Shown: positions 1 through 14,286, counted from the stretch's first letter. The stretch is DNA of 64,000 nucleotides from Scylla paramamosain (GCF_035594125.1 NC_087156.1:12668806-12732805), one strand, 5' to 3'. Numbers and translations: made by a program. The notes: a model not told the origin generated them from the sequence alone.

Positions 1-132
1 GCACTTTATATTGGCAAAGAAGAGGACATTACGAGAAACGTGTATGAGTGTTTTATAGTTTGACAAGAACCACAAGGTAAAATACTCAAAAACTCGTGTA
101 CATAAAGAAGTTTCTTACATATCAAGAAGCTG

Positions 133-240
133 AAACTCATGAATAATACTTTTAATTTTGAAACAGAAATACCTTACCAAATGTGTGTATTAGAAAAGTT
201 TCTTACGTACCAAAATGCTGAAACTCATGAATAATACTTT
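133..240 (+). repeat. 88-bp partial monomer duplication marking a rare higher-order subtype
   Basis: The phrase TGAAACTCATGAATAATAC occurs twice 88 bp apart, so part of two neighbouring monomers is duplicated here. The same duplication recurs at about 4,251-4,375, 13,617-13,735 and 58,261-58,370 but not in ordinary units, which makes it a landmark for repeat blocks larger than 1.1 kb. Confidence 0.8.
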
Positions 241-1850
241 TAATTAAGAAATAGAACAACCTTACTAAATGCCTGTTTTGAGTTTTTTTCACATTCTTAG
301 TTACCAAAACCCCAAATTCCATGCAAAACTAGCTTTATGTGGGAAAAAAAATGATATTACCAAAAAAATGTCTTTTGAGTGTTTTTGAGCGTGTTAGGCA
401 ATAAAGCACTAAAAAGCAGGACCATCATATTACATGGGAATAAAAACAACTTTTACCAAGAACTTGCCTTTAAGTGTTTTTGAACTCATTACATACCAAA
501 ACGCTAAAACGCATGCAAAACACCTTTTATGAAGAAACAGAATAAAATTACCAAAAACATATATTCTAAGTGTCTTTAATCATGTTATCTATAAAAACGC
601 TTAAATACATGCAAAAAACCTAATGTTTCCGAAACAAAAGGACATTACGAGAAACGTGTATTATAAGTGTTTTTAAGTTCCTTAAGTACCAAAAAGTTAA
701 AACCCACAAATAAGACTCTTTATTTAGAAAAAAAAGTAAGAAAATAAAAAAATAGGATTTTATTTTTTGTTATTAATCTTCATAGGTACCGAGATGCCAA
801 AATTCTGAGAAAATTCAGGGCTATTATATGATAAAACAAAAATTATCAAAAAAGAAAATTTTAGCTTTTTTTTCGGACTTATGTACCAAACACTAAAGTG
901 CATCCAAAGACTCCTATATGAGAAAATTAAACGACCTTACCAGAAATCTGTTTTTTTGAGTGTTTTTCAGCATGTTAGGCACCAAAACGATTAATAATAA
1001 GGAACTCACTGTATGAGAATCCAAAACAAAATTGCTGAAAACGTGTTTTTTCTTTGTTTTACGTAGAAAAACGCTAAAACGGATGCAAACCTACCAATAT
1101 CAAGAAATAGAAAAACATTACCAAAAAGGTATATTTTGAGTGTTTTTGAGCTTGTTACAAAAAAAAAACGCGAAAATGGATGGAAAGCACTTTATATTCG
1201 GAAGCAAAAGAAGATTACGAGAAACGTGTATAAATGAGTGTTTTATAGTTTCACAAGAACTACAAAGCAAAAAACGTAAAAACTCGTGAATATAGAGAAG
1301 TTTCTTACATTCTAAAATGCTGAAACTCTGGAACAACACTCTTAATTGAGAAACAGAACAATCTTACTAAATGCGTGTATTTTGAGTGCTTTTCACATTC
1401 TTAGTCACCAAAACCCCAAATTGCATGCGAAACCAGCTTTATGTGGGTAAAAAATGACATTACTGTAAAAAATATTTTTTGAGTGTTTTTGAGCGTGTTA
1501 GGCAATAAAACACTAAAAATCAGGGCAAACACATTACATTGGAATAAAACCAATTTTTAACATGAACTTGCCTTTAAGTGTTTTTGACCTCCATATATAC
1601 CAAAACACTAAAACGCATGCAAAATACACTTTATGGTGAAACAGAAGAACATTACCAAAAACATGTATTTTGAGGGTTTTTGATCATATTACCAATAAAA
1701 ACGCTTAAATACATGTAAAGAAGCCTATTTTTGGGAAACAATAGGACATTACGAGAAACGTGTATTATGAGTGTTTTTTAAGTTCCTTAAGTACCAAAAA
1801 AGATAAAACCCATAAATAACACTCTTTATAGAGAAAAAAAAGAAAAGAAA

Positions 1851-1878
1851 ATATATATATATATATATATTTTTTTTT
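1851..1878. repeat. (AT)10 microsatellite followed by a T run
   Basis: Ten AT dinucleotides (1,851-1,870) followed by eight T. It replaces the usual A-rich/T-rich tract between modules M4 and M5 of this higher-order unit, and the M5 module just after it is damaged. Confidence 0.9.
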
Positions 1879-3629
1879 GTTATTCATCGAAAATATTCAT
1901 GCGAAAATTCTGGCAATATTCTTTGAGAATCGAAAATAAAATTACTGAAAACGTGTCTTTTCGGTGTTTTACGTAGAAAAACGCTAAAACAGATGAAAAC
2001 CAACCAATATGAAGAAATAGAATAACATTACCAAAGAGGTATATTTTGAGTGTTTTTGAGCTTGTTACCTACAAAAAACGCGAAAATGGATGCAAAGCAC
2101 TCCCTATTGGGAAAGAAAAGGACATTACGAGAAACATGAATAATGAGTGTCTTATTATTTTCGGGCAAAAGAACTTGTGGTTCACAAGAACCACAAGGCA
2201 AAAAACGCAAAAACTCGTGTATATAAAGAATTTTTTTAGATACCAAAATGCTGAAACTCATGAATAAAAATCTTATTTGAGAAACAGAATAACATTACCA
2301 AATGAGTGTATTTTGAGTGTTTTTTTCATATTCTTTTCCAAAACCCTAAATAGCATGCGAAACTAGCTTTATGTGGGAAAAAAAATGACATTACCAGAAG
2401 TATCTTTTCAGTGTTTTGAGCGTGTTAGGCAATAAAGCACTAAAAAGCAGGGCAATCATATTACATTGGAATAAAACCAACTTTTACCAAGAACTTGCCT
2501 TGAAGTGTTTTTCAGCTCCTTACATACCAAATCACTAAAAGGCATGCAAAACACTCCTTTATGGAGAGGCAGAATAACATTACCAAAAATAAGTGTTTTG
2601 AGTGTTTCTTTTTATCATGTTACCTATAAAAACGCTTAAATACATGCAAAGATCCCCATATTTTGGAAACGAAAGGACATTACGAGAAATGTGTATTATG
2701 AATGTTTTTATGTTCCTTAAGTACCAAAACGTTAAAACCTACAAATAACAGTCTTTATAGAGAAAAAAAATAGCATTTTTATTTTTTTGTTATTGATGTT
2801 CATAGGTACCAAGATGCCAAAATTCTGCCAAAATTCAGGGAAATTATGTGGAAAAAACATTATCGAAAAAGTTAGTTTTACATTTTTTTTTCGGAGTTAT
2901 GTTCCAAACCATAAATTGTATACAAAGCCACCTATCTGATGAAATTTAATGACTTTACAAGAAATATCTCTTTTGAGTGTTTTTTCTGCATGTTAGGTAA
3001 CAAAACGATAATAATATGAAAGTCAATCTATATGGAAATCCAAAACAAAATGACTGAAAACGTGTCTTTTAAAAGATTTACGTAGAATAACGCTAAAGCG
3101 GATGCAAACCAACCAATATGAAGAAATAGAATAACATTACCAAAAAAGTATATTTTGTGTGTTTTTGAGCTTGTTACATAAAAAAACGGGAAAATGGATG
3201 CAAAGCACTCTATATAAGAAAAAAAAAAGACATAACGAGAAACGTGTATAATGATTTTAATAATGTATAATGTATTTAATTTTATAGTTTCACCAGAATC
3301 ACATGGCAAAAAATGCAAAAACTCGACTGTATGCAGAAGTTTCTAAGATACCAAAATACTGAAACTCATGAATAACACTCTTAATCAAGAAACAAAACAA
3401 CCTTACTAAATGCGTGTATTTTGTGTGTTTTTTTTACATTCTTAGTTACCAAAACCCCAAATTCCATGCGAAACTAGTTTTATGTGGGAAAAAAATGACA
3501 TTACCAGAAAAGTGTCTTTGAGTGTTTTTGAGCGTGTTAGGCAATAAAGCACTAAAAAGCAGGGCAATCACATTACATGGGAATAAAACCAACTTTTACG
3601 AAGAACTTGCCTTTTAGTGTTTATGACAC

Positions 3630-3872
3630 CCATTTAGTAAGGTTGCTCTGTTTCTCATTTAAGAGTGTTATTCATGAGTTTCAGCATTTTGGTATATAGG
3701 AAACTTCTCCATATACGAGAGTTTTTGCGTTTTTTGCCTTGTGGTTTTTTTTGAACTATAAAACATTCATTATACACTTTTTTTTCGCAATATGCCTTTG
3801 TTTCCCAATAAAGAATGCTTTGTATCCATTTTCGCGTTTTTTTGTAACAAGCTCAAGAACACTCAAAATATA
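3630..3872 (-). repeat. Short inverted segment inside array A
   Basis: The satellite flips to the minus orientation at about 3,630, immediately after a + stretch ending TTTATGACA, and returns to + at about 3,873 (ATGAACCAAACCTAAAG). The left breakpoint matches those at about 18,451 and 63,301. The right breakpoint is different, so this may be a relative of the 0.31-kb inverted module and not a full copy. Confidence 0.85.
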
Positions 3873-4250
3873 TGAACCAAACCTAAAGTGCATGCATAGC
3901 CACCTATATTGAGAAATTACTCGACTTTACCAGAAACCTGTCTTTTGAGTGTTTCTTCAGCAAATTTTCAAACAATATTACTGAAAACGCGTGTTTTCAG
4001 AAGTGATTTACGTAGAAAAACGCTATATGAAGAAATAGAATAACATTACCAAAAAGAATATATATTTTGATGTGATTTTGAGCTTGTCACCTAAAAATAA
4101 TGCGAGAAAATGGATGAAACACACTCTATATTAGGAAAAGAAAAGGACATTCACGAGAAACGTGTATAATGAGTGTTTTATAGTTTCACTAGAACCACAA
4201 GGCAAAAAACTCAAAAACTCGAGTACATAAAGAAGTTTCTTACCTACCAA

Positions 4251-4375
4251 AATGCTGAATCTCATGTTGCGTAACACACTTTTAATTGAGAAACAGAACT
4301 ACCTTACCAAATGTGTTGTGATTAGAAGTTTCTTACACATACCAAAATGCTGAAACTCATGAATACCACTTTTAA
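4251..4375 (+). repeat. 88-bp partial duplication landmark, second copy
   Basis: Same duplicated monomer boundary as at 133-240, with several small insertions (for example GTGTTGTGATTAG where other copies read GTGTGTATTAG). Confidence 0.7.
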
Positions 4376-6024
4376 ATTTTAAGAAACAGAACAACCTTAC
4401 TAAATGCATGTATTTTGAGTGTTTTTTTCACATTGTTGAGTTACCAAAACCCCAAATTCCATGCGAAACTAATAGCTTTATATGGGAAAAAAATAATAAT
4501 TACCAGAAAATGTCTTTCGAGTGTTTTTGAGCGTGTTAAGAGCAAATAAACCAATAAAAGCAGGGCAATCACATTACATGTGAATAAAACCATCTTTTAC
4601 CAAGAACGTGTTTTTAGGTGTTTTTTGAGCTCACATTACACACCAAAACGCTAAAACGCATGCAAAACACCTTTTTTTATGGAGAAACAGATCATAACAT
4701 TACCAAAAATATGTATTTTGAGTGTTTTCGATCATGTTATCTATAAAAACGCTTAAATAAAAGCAAAGAACCTTATGTTTGGGAAACGAAAAGGACATTC
4801 CGAGAAAATATATGTATTATGATTGTTTTTTAGTTCCTTAAGTACCAAAAAGCTAAAACCCACAAATAACACTCATTATTTAGAAAAATAAATAAATAAA
4901 AAATTTAAAAAATAGGATTTTTTTTTTGTTATTCATCTTCATAGGTACCGAGATGCCAAAAATTCTGGGAAAATTTCGGGCTATAATATGATAAAAGAAA
5001 ATTATCAAAAAAGTTATTTTTGGCTTTTTTCGGACTGTTATATACCAAACCCTAAAGAATTGCATGCAAAGCCTTCTCCTATATATGAGGGAAATTAAAC
5101 GACCTTTAAAGAAATCTGTCTTTTGAGTGTTTTTCAGAGATGTTAGGCACCAAAACGATAAATAAATAAGGAACTCGCTCTATACGGGAAATCCAAACAA
5201 AACTACTGAAAACGTGTCTTCTCAGTGTTTTACGTAGAAAAGCGCGCTAAAAACGGATGCAAACCAACCAATATAAAAAATAAGAAAAATATTACAAAAA
5301 AGGTATATTTTGAGGTGTTTTCGAGCTTATTTACCTACAAAAAACGTGAAAATTGATGCAAAGCACTCTATATTAGGAAATAAAAGGACATTACCCAAGA
5401 AAAAGAAGTGTATAATGAGTGTTTAATAGTTCCAAAAGAACCAAAAGGCAAAACACCCATAGAAACTTGTGGATATGGAGAAGTTTCCTAGATACCAAAA
5501 TGCTGAAACTCATGAATAACATTCCTAATTGAGAAACAGAACAACCTTACTAAATGCGTGTATTTTGAGAGCTTTACACATTCTTAGTTACCAAAACCCC
5601 AAATTTGCATGCAGAAACCAGCTTTATGTGAGAAAAAAATGACATTACTACAGAAAAAATTCTTTTGAGTGTTTTTTGAGCCTGATAGGCAATGAAACAC
5701 TAAATAGCAGGGCACTTTCACATTACATTTGAATAAAACCAATTTTTATCAAGAACTTGCATTCAAGTGTTTTTGAAAGCTCTTATATACTAAACCGCTA
5801 AAACGTATGCCAAAACAAACTTCATGGTGAAACAGAATAAAATTAGCAAAAACATGTGTTTCAAGTATTTTTTTTTTTTTTTTTTATCATGTTATTTATA
5901 AAAACACTTAAATACATGCAAAAAAACCTTATGTTTCGGAAACAAAAGGACATTACGAGAAACGAATATTATGAGTGTTTTTAAGTTCTAAGTACCAAAA
6001 AACCTAAAACCCACTCTTTATATA

Positions 6025-6078
6025 CAAAAAAATAAATAAATAAATAAAAAATATAAAAAAATAGGTTTTTTTTTTTGT
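6025..6078. repeat. A-rich/T-rich tract with ATAAA repeats (M4-M5 junction)
   Basis: A run of AAATAAATAAATAAATAAA followed by A-rich sequence, ATAGG, and then a run of T. Every higher-order unit has a version at the same place. A tract followed by T tract can fold on itself. Confidence 0.85.
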
Positions 6079-6427
6079 TATTCATCTTCATAGATACCGA
6101 AATGCAAAAATTCTGGGAAAATTCAAGGCAATTATTTGATAAGAGAATATTATAAAAAAAAGTTGATTTTAGCTTTTTTCGGACTGTTATGTACCAAACC
6201 ATTCTAAACTGCATGCAAAGCCTCCTAAATAAGGAAATTAAACAACCTTACCAGAAATCTGTCTTTTGAGTGTTTTTTCAGCATGTTAAGACACCAAAAT
6301 TGATAAATAACTAAGGAACTCACTTTATATGGGAATCCAAAACAAAATTACTGAAAACGTGTCTTTCCAGTGTTTCACGTAGAAAAACGCAAAAAATGGA
6401 TGCAAACCAACCAATATCAAGAAATAG

Positions 6428-6446
6428 AAAAAAAAAAAAAAAAAAA
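6428..6446. repeat. Poly(A) run of 19
   Basis: Nineteen consecutive A inside the monomer whose usual sequence is GAAATAGAATAACATTACC; a local expansion. Confidence 0.9.
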
Positions 6447-9400
6447 CATTACCAAAAAGGTATATTTTGAGTGTTTTTGAGACTTATTTACCTACAAAAA
6501 AATGCTAAAATTGATACAAAGCACTCTATATTGGGAAACAAAGGGACATTGCTAGAAAAGTGTATAATGAGTGTATACGTATAAGTGTATATGAGTGTTC
6601 AAAAGAACAACAAGGCAAAAAACGCAAAAACTCGTGTATATGGAGAAGTTTCCTAGATAACAAAATGTTCAAACTCATGAATAACACTCTTAAATTGAGA
6701 AACCGAACAACCTTTCCAAATTCGTGTATTTTGAATGTTTTTCATAGTCTTAGTTATCAAAAACCCAAATTTTATACGGAAACCAGATTGGTTAAGAAGT
6801 TGGAAAACATGACATTTCCAAAAAAAATGTCTTTTGAGTGTTTTTGAGCGTGATAGGCAATAAAGCAATTAAAAGCAGGACAATCACTTTTCATTGGAAT
6901 AAAATCATTTTTTACCAAGAACTTGCCTTTAAATGTTTTGAGCTCCATATATACCAAACCGCTAAAACGTTAGGCAAAACAAACTTTATGGAGAAACAGG
7001 AATAAATTACCAAAAACATGTACATTTGGGTGTTTTTTATCATGTTATCTATAAAAACGCCTAAACATGCTTTTGAGTGCTTTTCACATTCTTAGTTACC
7101 AAAATCACAAATTGCATGCGAAACCAGTTTTATGTGGGAAAAAAAATTACATTACCAGAAAAGTGTCTTTTGAGTGTTTTTGGAGTGTGATAGGCAATAA
7201 AGCACTAAAAAGCAGGGGAATCACATTACATGGAAATAAAATCAATTTTTACCAAGAACTTGCCTTTAAGTGTTTTGAGCTCCTTATACTCGTATAACAA
7301 AACGCGCTAAAACGCATGTCAAAACACTTTATGGAGAAATATGGAAAAATATATATTTTGAGTGTTTTTCATCATGTTTCCAATAAAAACGCTTAAATAC
7401 ATGCAAAGAACCCTATTTTTTGGGAAACGAAAAGATATTACGAGAAACGTGTATTATCAGTGTTTTAAGATCATTTACTCGTATTTACCAAAAAGCTAAA
7501 GCCACATATAACACTCTTTATTGAGTGTTTTTTTTTTCTTTTGTTATTCATCTTCATAGGTACCGAGATGACAAAATTCTGTTTAAAATTCAAGTGGAAA
7601 TTATGTGGATAAAAGAACATGTATCGTAAAAGTTAAATTTAGCTTTTTTTTTTCGGACTGTTATGTACCAAACACTAAAAGTGCATGCAAGAGCCATCTA
7701 TATGAGGAAATTAAACTACTTTACAAGAAAACTGTCTTTTGAGTGTTTTTCAGCATGTTAGAGCACCTAAACGATAAATAATATGGAAGTCACTCTGCTC
7801 TAGGAGATCCAAAACAAAAATTACTGAAAACGTGTCTTTTCAGTGTTTTACGTAAAAAAACGCTAAAACGGATGCAAAACAGACCAATATGGAGAAATAG
7901 AAAAACATTACCAAAAAGATATATTTTAAGTATTTTTTGAGCTTACTGTAACCAACAAAAAAAAAAACGCGAAAATAGATGCAGAAGCACTCTATATTGG
8001 AAAGAAAAAGACATTACGAGAAACGTGTATAATGAGTATTTTTTCAGTTTCACAAGAACCACAAAGGAAAAAACGCAAAAACTAGTTGTATATGGAGAAG
8101 TTTCCTTAGATATCAAAATGCTGAGGAAACTCTGAATAACACTCTTAATTAAGAAACAGAATAACATTACTAAATGCGTGTATTTTGAGTGTTTTTCACA
8201 TTCTTAGTTACTAGAACCTCAAATTGCATGCGAAACAAACTTTATGTGGGAAAAAAAATGATATTGCCAGAAAAGTGTCTTTTGAGGGTTTTTGAGAGAG
8301 TTAGGCAATAAAGCACTAAAAAGGAGGGCAGAAATCACATTACATGGGAATAAAACAAACTTTTACCAAGAACTTGCCTTTAAGTGTTTTTTAACTCCTT
8401 ATATACCAAAACGCTAAAACACATGCAAAACACCCTTTATGGAAAAACTAGATTAACATTACCAAAAACATAGCCATTTTGAGTGTTTTTGATCATGTAT
8501 ACCTCTAAAAACGCTTAACCATACATGCAAAGAAACCTATGTTTGGGAAATGAAAGGACATTACCAGAAACGTGTATTGTATGCGTGTTTTTAAGTTCCA
8601 TAAGTACGAAGAAGCTTACAAAACCTCTTTATAAAAAAAAATAAAGAAATAATTAAAAAATAGGATTTTTTTTTTTGTTAATTCTTCTTCATAGGTACTG
8701 AGATGCCAAAATTCTAGCAAAATTCAGGGAAATTATGTGTAAAAAGAACATTATCAAAAATGTTAATTTTAGCTTTTTTTCGGACTATTATGTACCAAAC
8801 CATGAAGTACATCCAAAGCCAATTACGAGTATATGGAGAAATTAAACGACTTTACGAGAAACCTGTGTTTCCTAGTGTTTTTGTGCATGTTAGTCACCAA
8901 AACAATAAATAATATTGAAGTCAATCTATGTGGGAATCCAAAACAAAATTACTTTAAACGTGTCTTTCTCGTGTTTTACGTAGAAAAACGCTAAAACGGA
9001 TGCAAACCAACCAATATAAGGAAATAGAATAAGATTACCAAAAAGGTATAATTTGAGTGTTTTTTTAGCTTTTTACTTACAAAAACGCGAAAATGGATGG
9101 AAAGCTCTCTGTATTAGTTAACAAAAGGACATTACGAAAACGTGTATAATGAGTGTTTTTTAGATTCTCAAGAATCACAAGGCAAAAAACGCAAAAAATC
9201 ATATATATGGAGAAGTTTTTTAGATACCAAAATGCTGAAACTCCTGAATAACACTCAAAATTGAGAAACAGAACAATCTTACCAAATGCGTGTATTTTCA
9301 GTGTTTTTCACATTCTTAGTTACCAAAACCCCCGAATTTTAAGTGAAAGTAGCTTTATGGTGTAAAAAAAAAAATGACATTACCAAGAAAAGTATCTTTT

Positions 9401-11317
9401 AAGTATTATTTTTTAGGATGATAGGCAATAAAAACGCACTAAAAGCAGGGCAATCACATTACATGGGAATAAAACTAACTTTTACTAAGAACTTGCCTTT
9501 AAGTGTTTTTGAGCTCCTTATATACCAAAACGCTAAAACGAATGCAAAACACCCCTTTATGGAGAAACAGAATAACATTACCAAAAACATGTATTTTGAG
9601 TGTTTTTGATCATATTTACCTATAAAAATACTTAAATACATGCAAAGAACCTTATGTTTGGGAAATTAAAGGACATTTTGAGAAACATGTATTACGAGTG
9701 TTTTTAAGTTCTTTAAGTACCATTTAGCTAAAACCCATAAATAACACTGTTTATAGAAAAAAATAAATAAATGAAATAAAAGAAAGGAATTTATTTTTTG
9801 TTGTTATTCATCTTCATAGGTACCAAGATGCCAAAATTCTTGCAAAAATTCGGGAAAATTATGTGAAAAAAGAAAATTATGAAAAAAATTTATTTAAGTT
9901 TTTTTTCGGACTGTCTATGTACCAAACCGTAAAGTGCATGGAAAGCCATCTATATGGGAAATTAAACGACTTTACCAGAAACCTGTCTTTTGAGTGTTTT
10001 TCAGTATGTTAGGCACGAAAACGATATATATAATATGGAAGTAACTCAATATGGGAATCCATCAAAAAAATTGCTGAAAAAAGTGTCTTTTCAGTGTTTT
10101 ACGTAGAAAAACGCTAAACGAATGCAAAACCAGTGAATATGAAAAAAGTAGAATAACATTACCAAAACAGGTACTATATTCAGTGTTTTTGAGCTTCTTA
10201 TCTACAAAAAAAGCGAAAAATGGATAGAAAGCACTCTATATTGAGATAGAAAAGGACATTACGAAAAACTTGTATAATGAGTATTTTATAGTTTCACAAG
10301 CACCACAAGGCAAAAAACGCAAAAACTCGTGTATATGGATAAGTTTCTTAGATACCAAAATGCTGAAACTCAGGAATAACACTCTTAATTGAGAATACAG
10401 AACAACCTTACGATATGCGTGTATTTTGACTGTTTTTCACATTCTTAGTTACCAAAACCCACAAATTCCATGCAAAACTAGCTTTATGTGGTAAAAAAAA
10501 TGACATTACCAGAAAAGTGTCTTTTTGAGTGTTTTTTCAGCATGTTAGGCAATAAAGCAAGTAGAAAAGGAGGGCAATCACATTACATGGGAATAAAACC
10601 ATTTTTTTACCAAGAACTTGCCTTTAAGTGTTTTTGAGCTCCTTATATACCAAAACACTAAAACGCATGCAAAATACCCTATCATTGAGAAACAGATTAA
10701 CATTACGAAAAACATGTATTTTGAGAGTTTTTGATCATGTTACCTCTAATAACAAATTTTCATACATGCAAAAAAACCGTATGTCTGGGAAACGAAGAAC
10801 ATTAGGAGAAACGTGTATTATGTGTCTTTTTAAGTTCCATAAAAGTACCAAAAAGCTAAAACCTCTTTATAGAGAAAAAAAAAAGGTAAATAAATAAATG
10901 AGGAATTTTTTTTTTTTCTTATTCTTCTTCATAGGTACCGAGATCACAAAATTCGTAGGCAAAATTTAGGGAAATTATATGAAAAAAGAACATTATGAAA
11001 AAAGTTAATTTTAGCCTTTTATGCTTTTACAAAAACTGTTATGCACAAAACCCTAATGTGCATGCAAAGACAACTATATGGGGAAATTAAACGACTTTAC
11101 GAGAAACCTGTGTTTCTAGTGTTTTTCAGCATGTTAGTCACCAGAATAATTAACAATATGGGAATTCATTATATTTGGGAATCAAAACAAATTACTGAAA
11201 ACCTGTCTTTTCCGTGTTTTAAGTAGAAAAATGCTAAAACGGATGCAAACCAGCCAACATGAAAAAATAGAATAACATTACCAAAAAGGTATATTTTGAG
11301 TATTTTTGAACTTTTAC

Positions 11318-11344
11318 AAAAAAAAAAAAAAAAAAAAAAAAAAA
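11318..11344. repeat. Poly(A) run of 27
   Basis: Twenty-seven consecutive A in module M9, at the place where other units read ACCTACAAAAAACGCGAAAATGG. Corresponding T runs exist in array B (33,421-33,434 and 36,461-36,468 areas), so the expansion is a property of this subtype. Confidence 0.88.
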
Positions 11345-13616
11345 GCGAAAATGGATGGAAAGCTCTATATATTGGTTAACAAAAGGACATTACGAGAAAC
11401 GTGTATAATGAGTGTTTTATAGATTCTCAAGAAGCACAATTCAAAAAACGCAAAAACTCGTATATATGGAGAAGTTTCTTAAATAACAAAATGGTGAAAC
11501 TCCTGAATAACACTCTTAATTGAGAAAAAGGACAACCTTACCAAATGCGTGTATTTTGAGTGCTTTTCACATTCTTAGTTACCAAAATCCCAAAATTATA
11601 TATGAAAGCTTTATGTGGAAAAAAAAAAAAAAAAAGGCATTACCAGAAAAGTGTCTTTTAAGTGTTTTTTTTTTTTTAAGCATGGGCGTAGGCAATAAAG
11701 CACTAAAAAAGCAGGGCAAAACACATTACATGGGAATAAAATCAACTTTTACCAAATCTTTTTTCTAAGTGTTCTTGAAGCTCCTTATATACCAAAACGC
11801 TAAAACGCTTGCAAAACACCCTTTATTTAGAAACAGAATAATGTGTACCAAAAACATGTATTTTGGAGTGTTTTTGATAATGTTACCTATAAAAACGCTT
11901 AAATACATGCAAAGAATCTTATGTTTGGGAAACGAAAGGACATTTCCAGAAATGTGTATTATGAGTGTTTTTAAGTTCTTTAAGTACCAAAAAGCTAAAA
12001 CACAGAAATAACACTCTTTATAGAGAAAAAAATAAAAAAAATAGTATTTTTTGTTATTCATCTTCATAGGTTTTCCGAGATCTTAAAATTCTGCCCAAAA
12101 AATTCATGGAAATTATGTGAAAAAGAACATTATGAAAAAGAGTTAATTTTAGCTTTTTTTTTTTCGGACTGTGACTATGTACCAAACCCTAAAGTGCATG
12201 CAAAGCCACCTATATAGGGAAATTAAAAAACGACTTTACCAGACACCTGTCTTTTGTCGTTTTTATCAGCATGTTAGGCACCAAAACGATAAATAATATG
12301 GAAGTCACTAAATGTGGGAATCCATCACAAAATTCACTGAAAAAAGTGTCTTTTCAAGTGATTTACGTAGAAAAACGCTAATTCGGATGCAAACCAACGA
12401 ATATGGAGAAATAGAATAACATTACCAAAAAGGTAATGAGCTTCTTATCTTCAAAAAACGCGAAAAATGGATGGAAAGCACTCTATATTGGGATACAAAA
12501 TTACATTACGAGAAACGTGTATAATGAGTGTTTTATAGTTTCACAACAGCCACAAGGCAAAAATCGCAAAACTCGTTGTATATGGAGAAGTTTCTTAGAA
12601 ACCAAAATGCTGAAACTCAGAAACTAACACTCTTAATTGAATACAAGAAACATCCTTACTAAATGCATGTATTTTGATTGTTTTACACATTCTTAGTTAC
12701 CAAAATTTTGGCTCAAAAATTGCATGCGGAAACTAACTAGCTTTATGGAAAAAATGACATTACCAAAAAAGTGTCATTTGAGTGTTTTTTTGAGCGTGAT
12801 AGGCACTTTTAAAGCACTTTAAAAAGGAGGGCAATCACATTATATGGGAATAAAACCAACTTTTACCAAGAACCTGCCTTTACGTGTTTTTGAGCTTCTT
12901 ACATACCAAAACGCTAAAACGCATCCAAACACCGTTTATGGAAAAACAGAATAACATTACACCAGAAACATGTATTTTGAGTGTTTTGATCATGTTACCT
13001 ATAAAAATGCCAAAATACATGCAAAGAACCTATGTTTGGTAAATGAAAAGGACCATTTACGAGAATCGTGTATTATGAGTGTTTTTAAGTTCCTTAACTA
13101 CCAAAAAGCTAAAACCCACAAATAACTCTTTATAGAGAGAAAAAAATTTGTTATTTATCTTCATGGGTACCGAGATGCCAAAATTCTGGCAAAATTCTTG
13201 GAAATTTTGTAAAAAAAAATCATTATAAAAAAGATAATTTTAGCTTTTTTAAGGAGTTATGTACAAATTACACAACTTTACCAGAAACCTATCTTTTGAG
13301 TGTTTTTCAGTAATCTTAATAATATTACTTAAAACGTGTCTTTTCAGTGATTTACATAGAAAAACGCTAAAACGGATGCAAACCAACCAATGTGATGAAA
13401 TAGAATAACATTACCAAAAAGATATATTTTGATGTGTTTTTTTGAGCTTGTTACCCCTACAAAAAATGCAAAAAATGGATGGAAAGCACTTTATATTGGC
13501 AAAGAAAGAGGACATTACGAGAAACGTGTATGACTGTTTTATAGTTTGACAAGAACCACAATGTAAAATACTCAACAACTCGTGTACATAAAGAAGTTTC
13601 TTACATACCAAAAAGC

Positions 13617-13735
13617 TGAAACTCATCAATAACACTTGTAATTTTGAAACAAAAATACCTTACCAAATGTTTGTATTAGAAAAGTTTCTTACATACCACG
13701 AAATGCTGAAACTCGCATGAATAACAATTTTAATT
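13617..13735 (+). repeat. 88-bp partial duplication landmark, third copy
   Basis: Repeats the ACCTTACCAAATG...TTTCTTACATACCA boundary. Its surroundings from about 13,320 match 57,961 onward closely, which supports array A and array D being copies of one larger block. Confidence 0.75.
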
Positions 13736-14286
13736 AGAGAAATAGAACAACCTTACTAAATGCCTGTGTTTTGAGTTTTTTTTCACATTCTGCTTAGTTA
13801 CGAAAACCCAAAATTCCATGCAAAACTAGCTTTATGTGAGAAAAAAAAATGATATTACCAGAAAAGTGTCTTTTGAGTGTTTTTGAGCGTGTTAGGTAAT
13901 AAAGCACTAAAAACCAGAGGAATCACATTACATGGGAATAATAACAACTTTTACCAAGAACTTGCCTTTAAGTGTTTTTGAGCTAATTACATACCAAAAC
14001 GCTAAAATGCATGCAAAACACCTTTTATAGGAAAGAGAATAAAATTACCAAAAACATATATTTTGAGTGTTTTTGATCATGAAACTATCTATAAAAACGA
14101 TTGAATACAGGCAAAAAAACTTATATTTAAGAAACGAAAGGACATTACGAGAAATGTCTATTATAAGTGTTTTTTAAGTTCCTTAAGTACCAAAAAGCTT
14201 AAACCCACAAATAACACTTTATTTTAGAAAAAAAAAAAAAGTAAGAAAAAAAGTAGGATTTTTTTTTTTTGTTATTCATCTTCATA

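Larger units (their letters stand above)
1..3629 (+). repeat. Satellite array A, first block (1.1-kb higher-order units of ~97-bp monomers)
   Basis: Tandem satellite in the orientation where the core reads GAGTGTTTTT. Each higher-order unit carries a distinctive module (CATAGGTACCGAGATGCC, here called M5), seen at 785 and 2,805; the copy near 1,880 has lost most of it. The M3 module (CATTACCAAAAACATG) starts near 546, 1,650 and 2,578, giving spacings of 1,104 and 928 bp, so the second unit is shortened. The window opens inside a unit equivalent to positions starting near 13,487 and 58,130. The sequence is relatively clean, with few stray insertions compared with the stretch that follows. No gene is supported. 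Confidence 0.93.
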
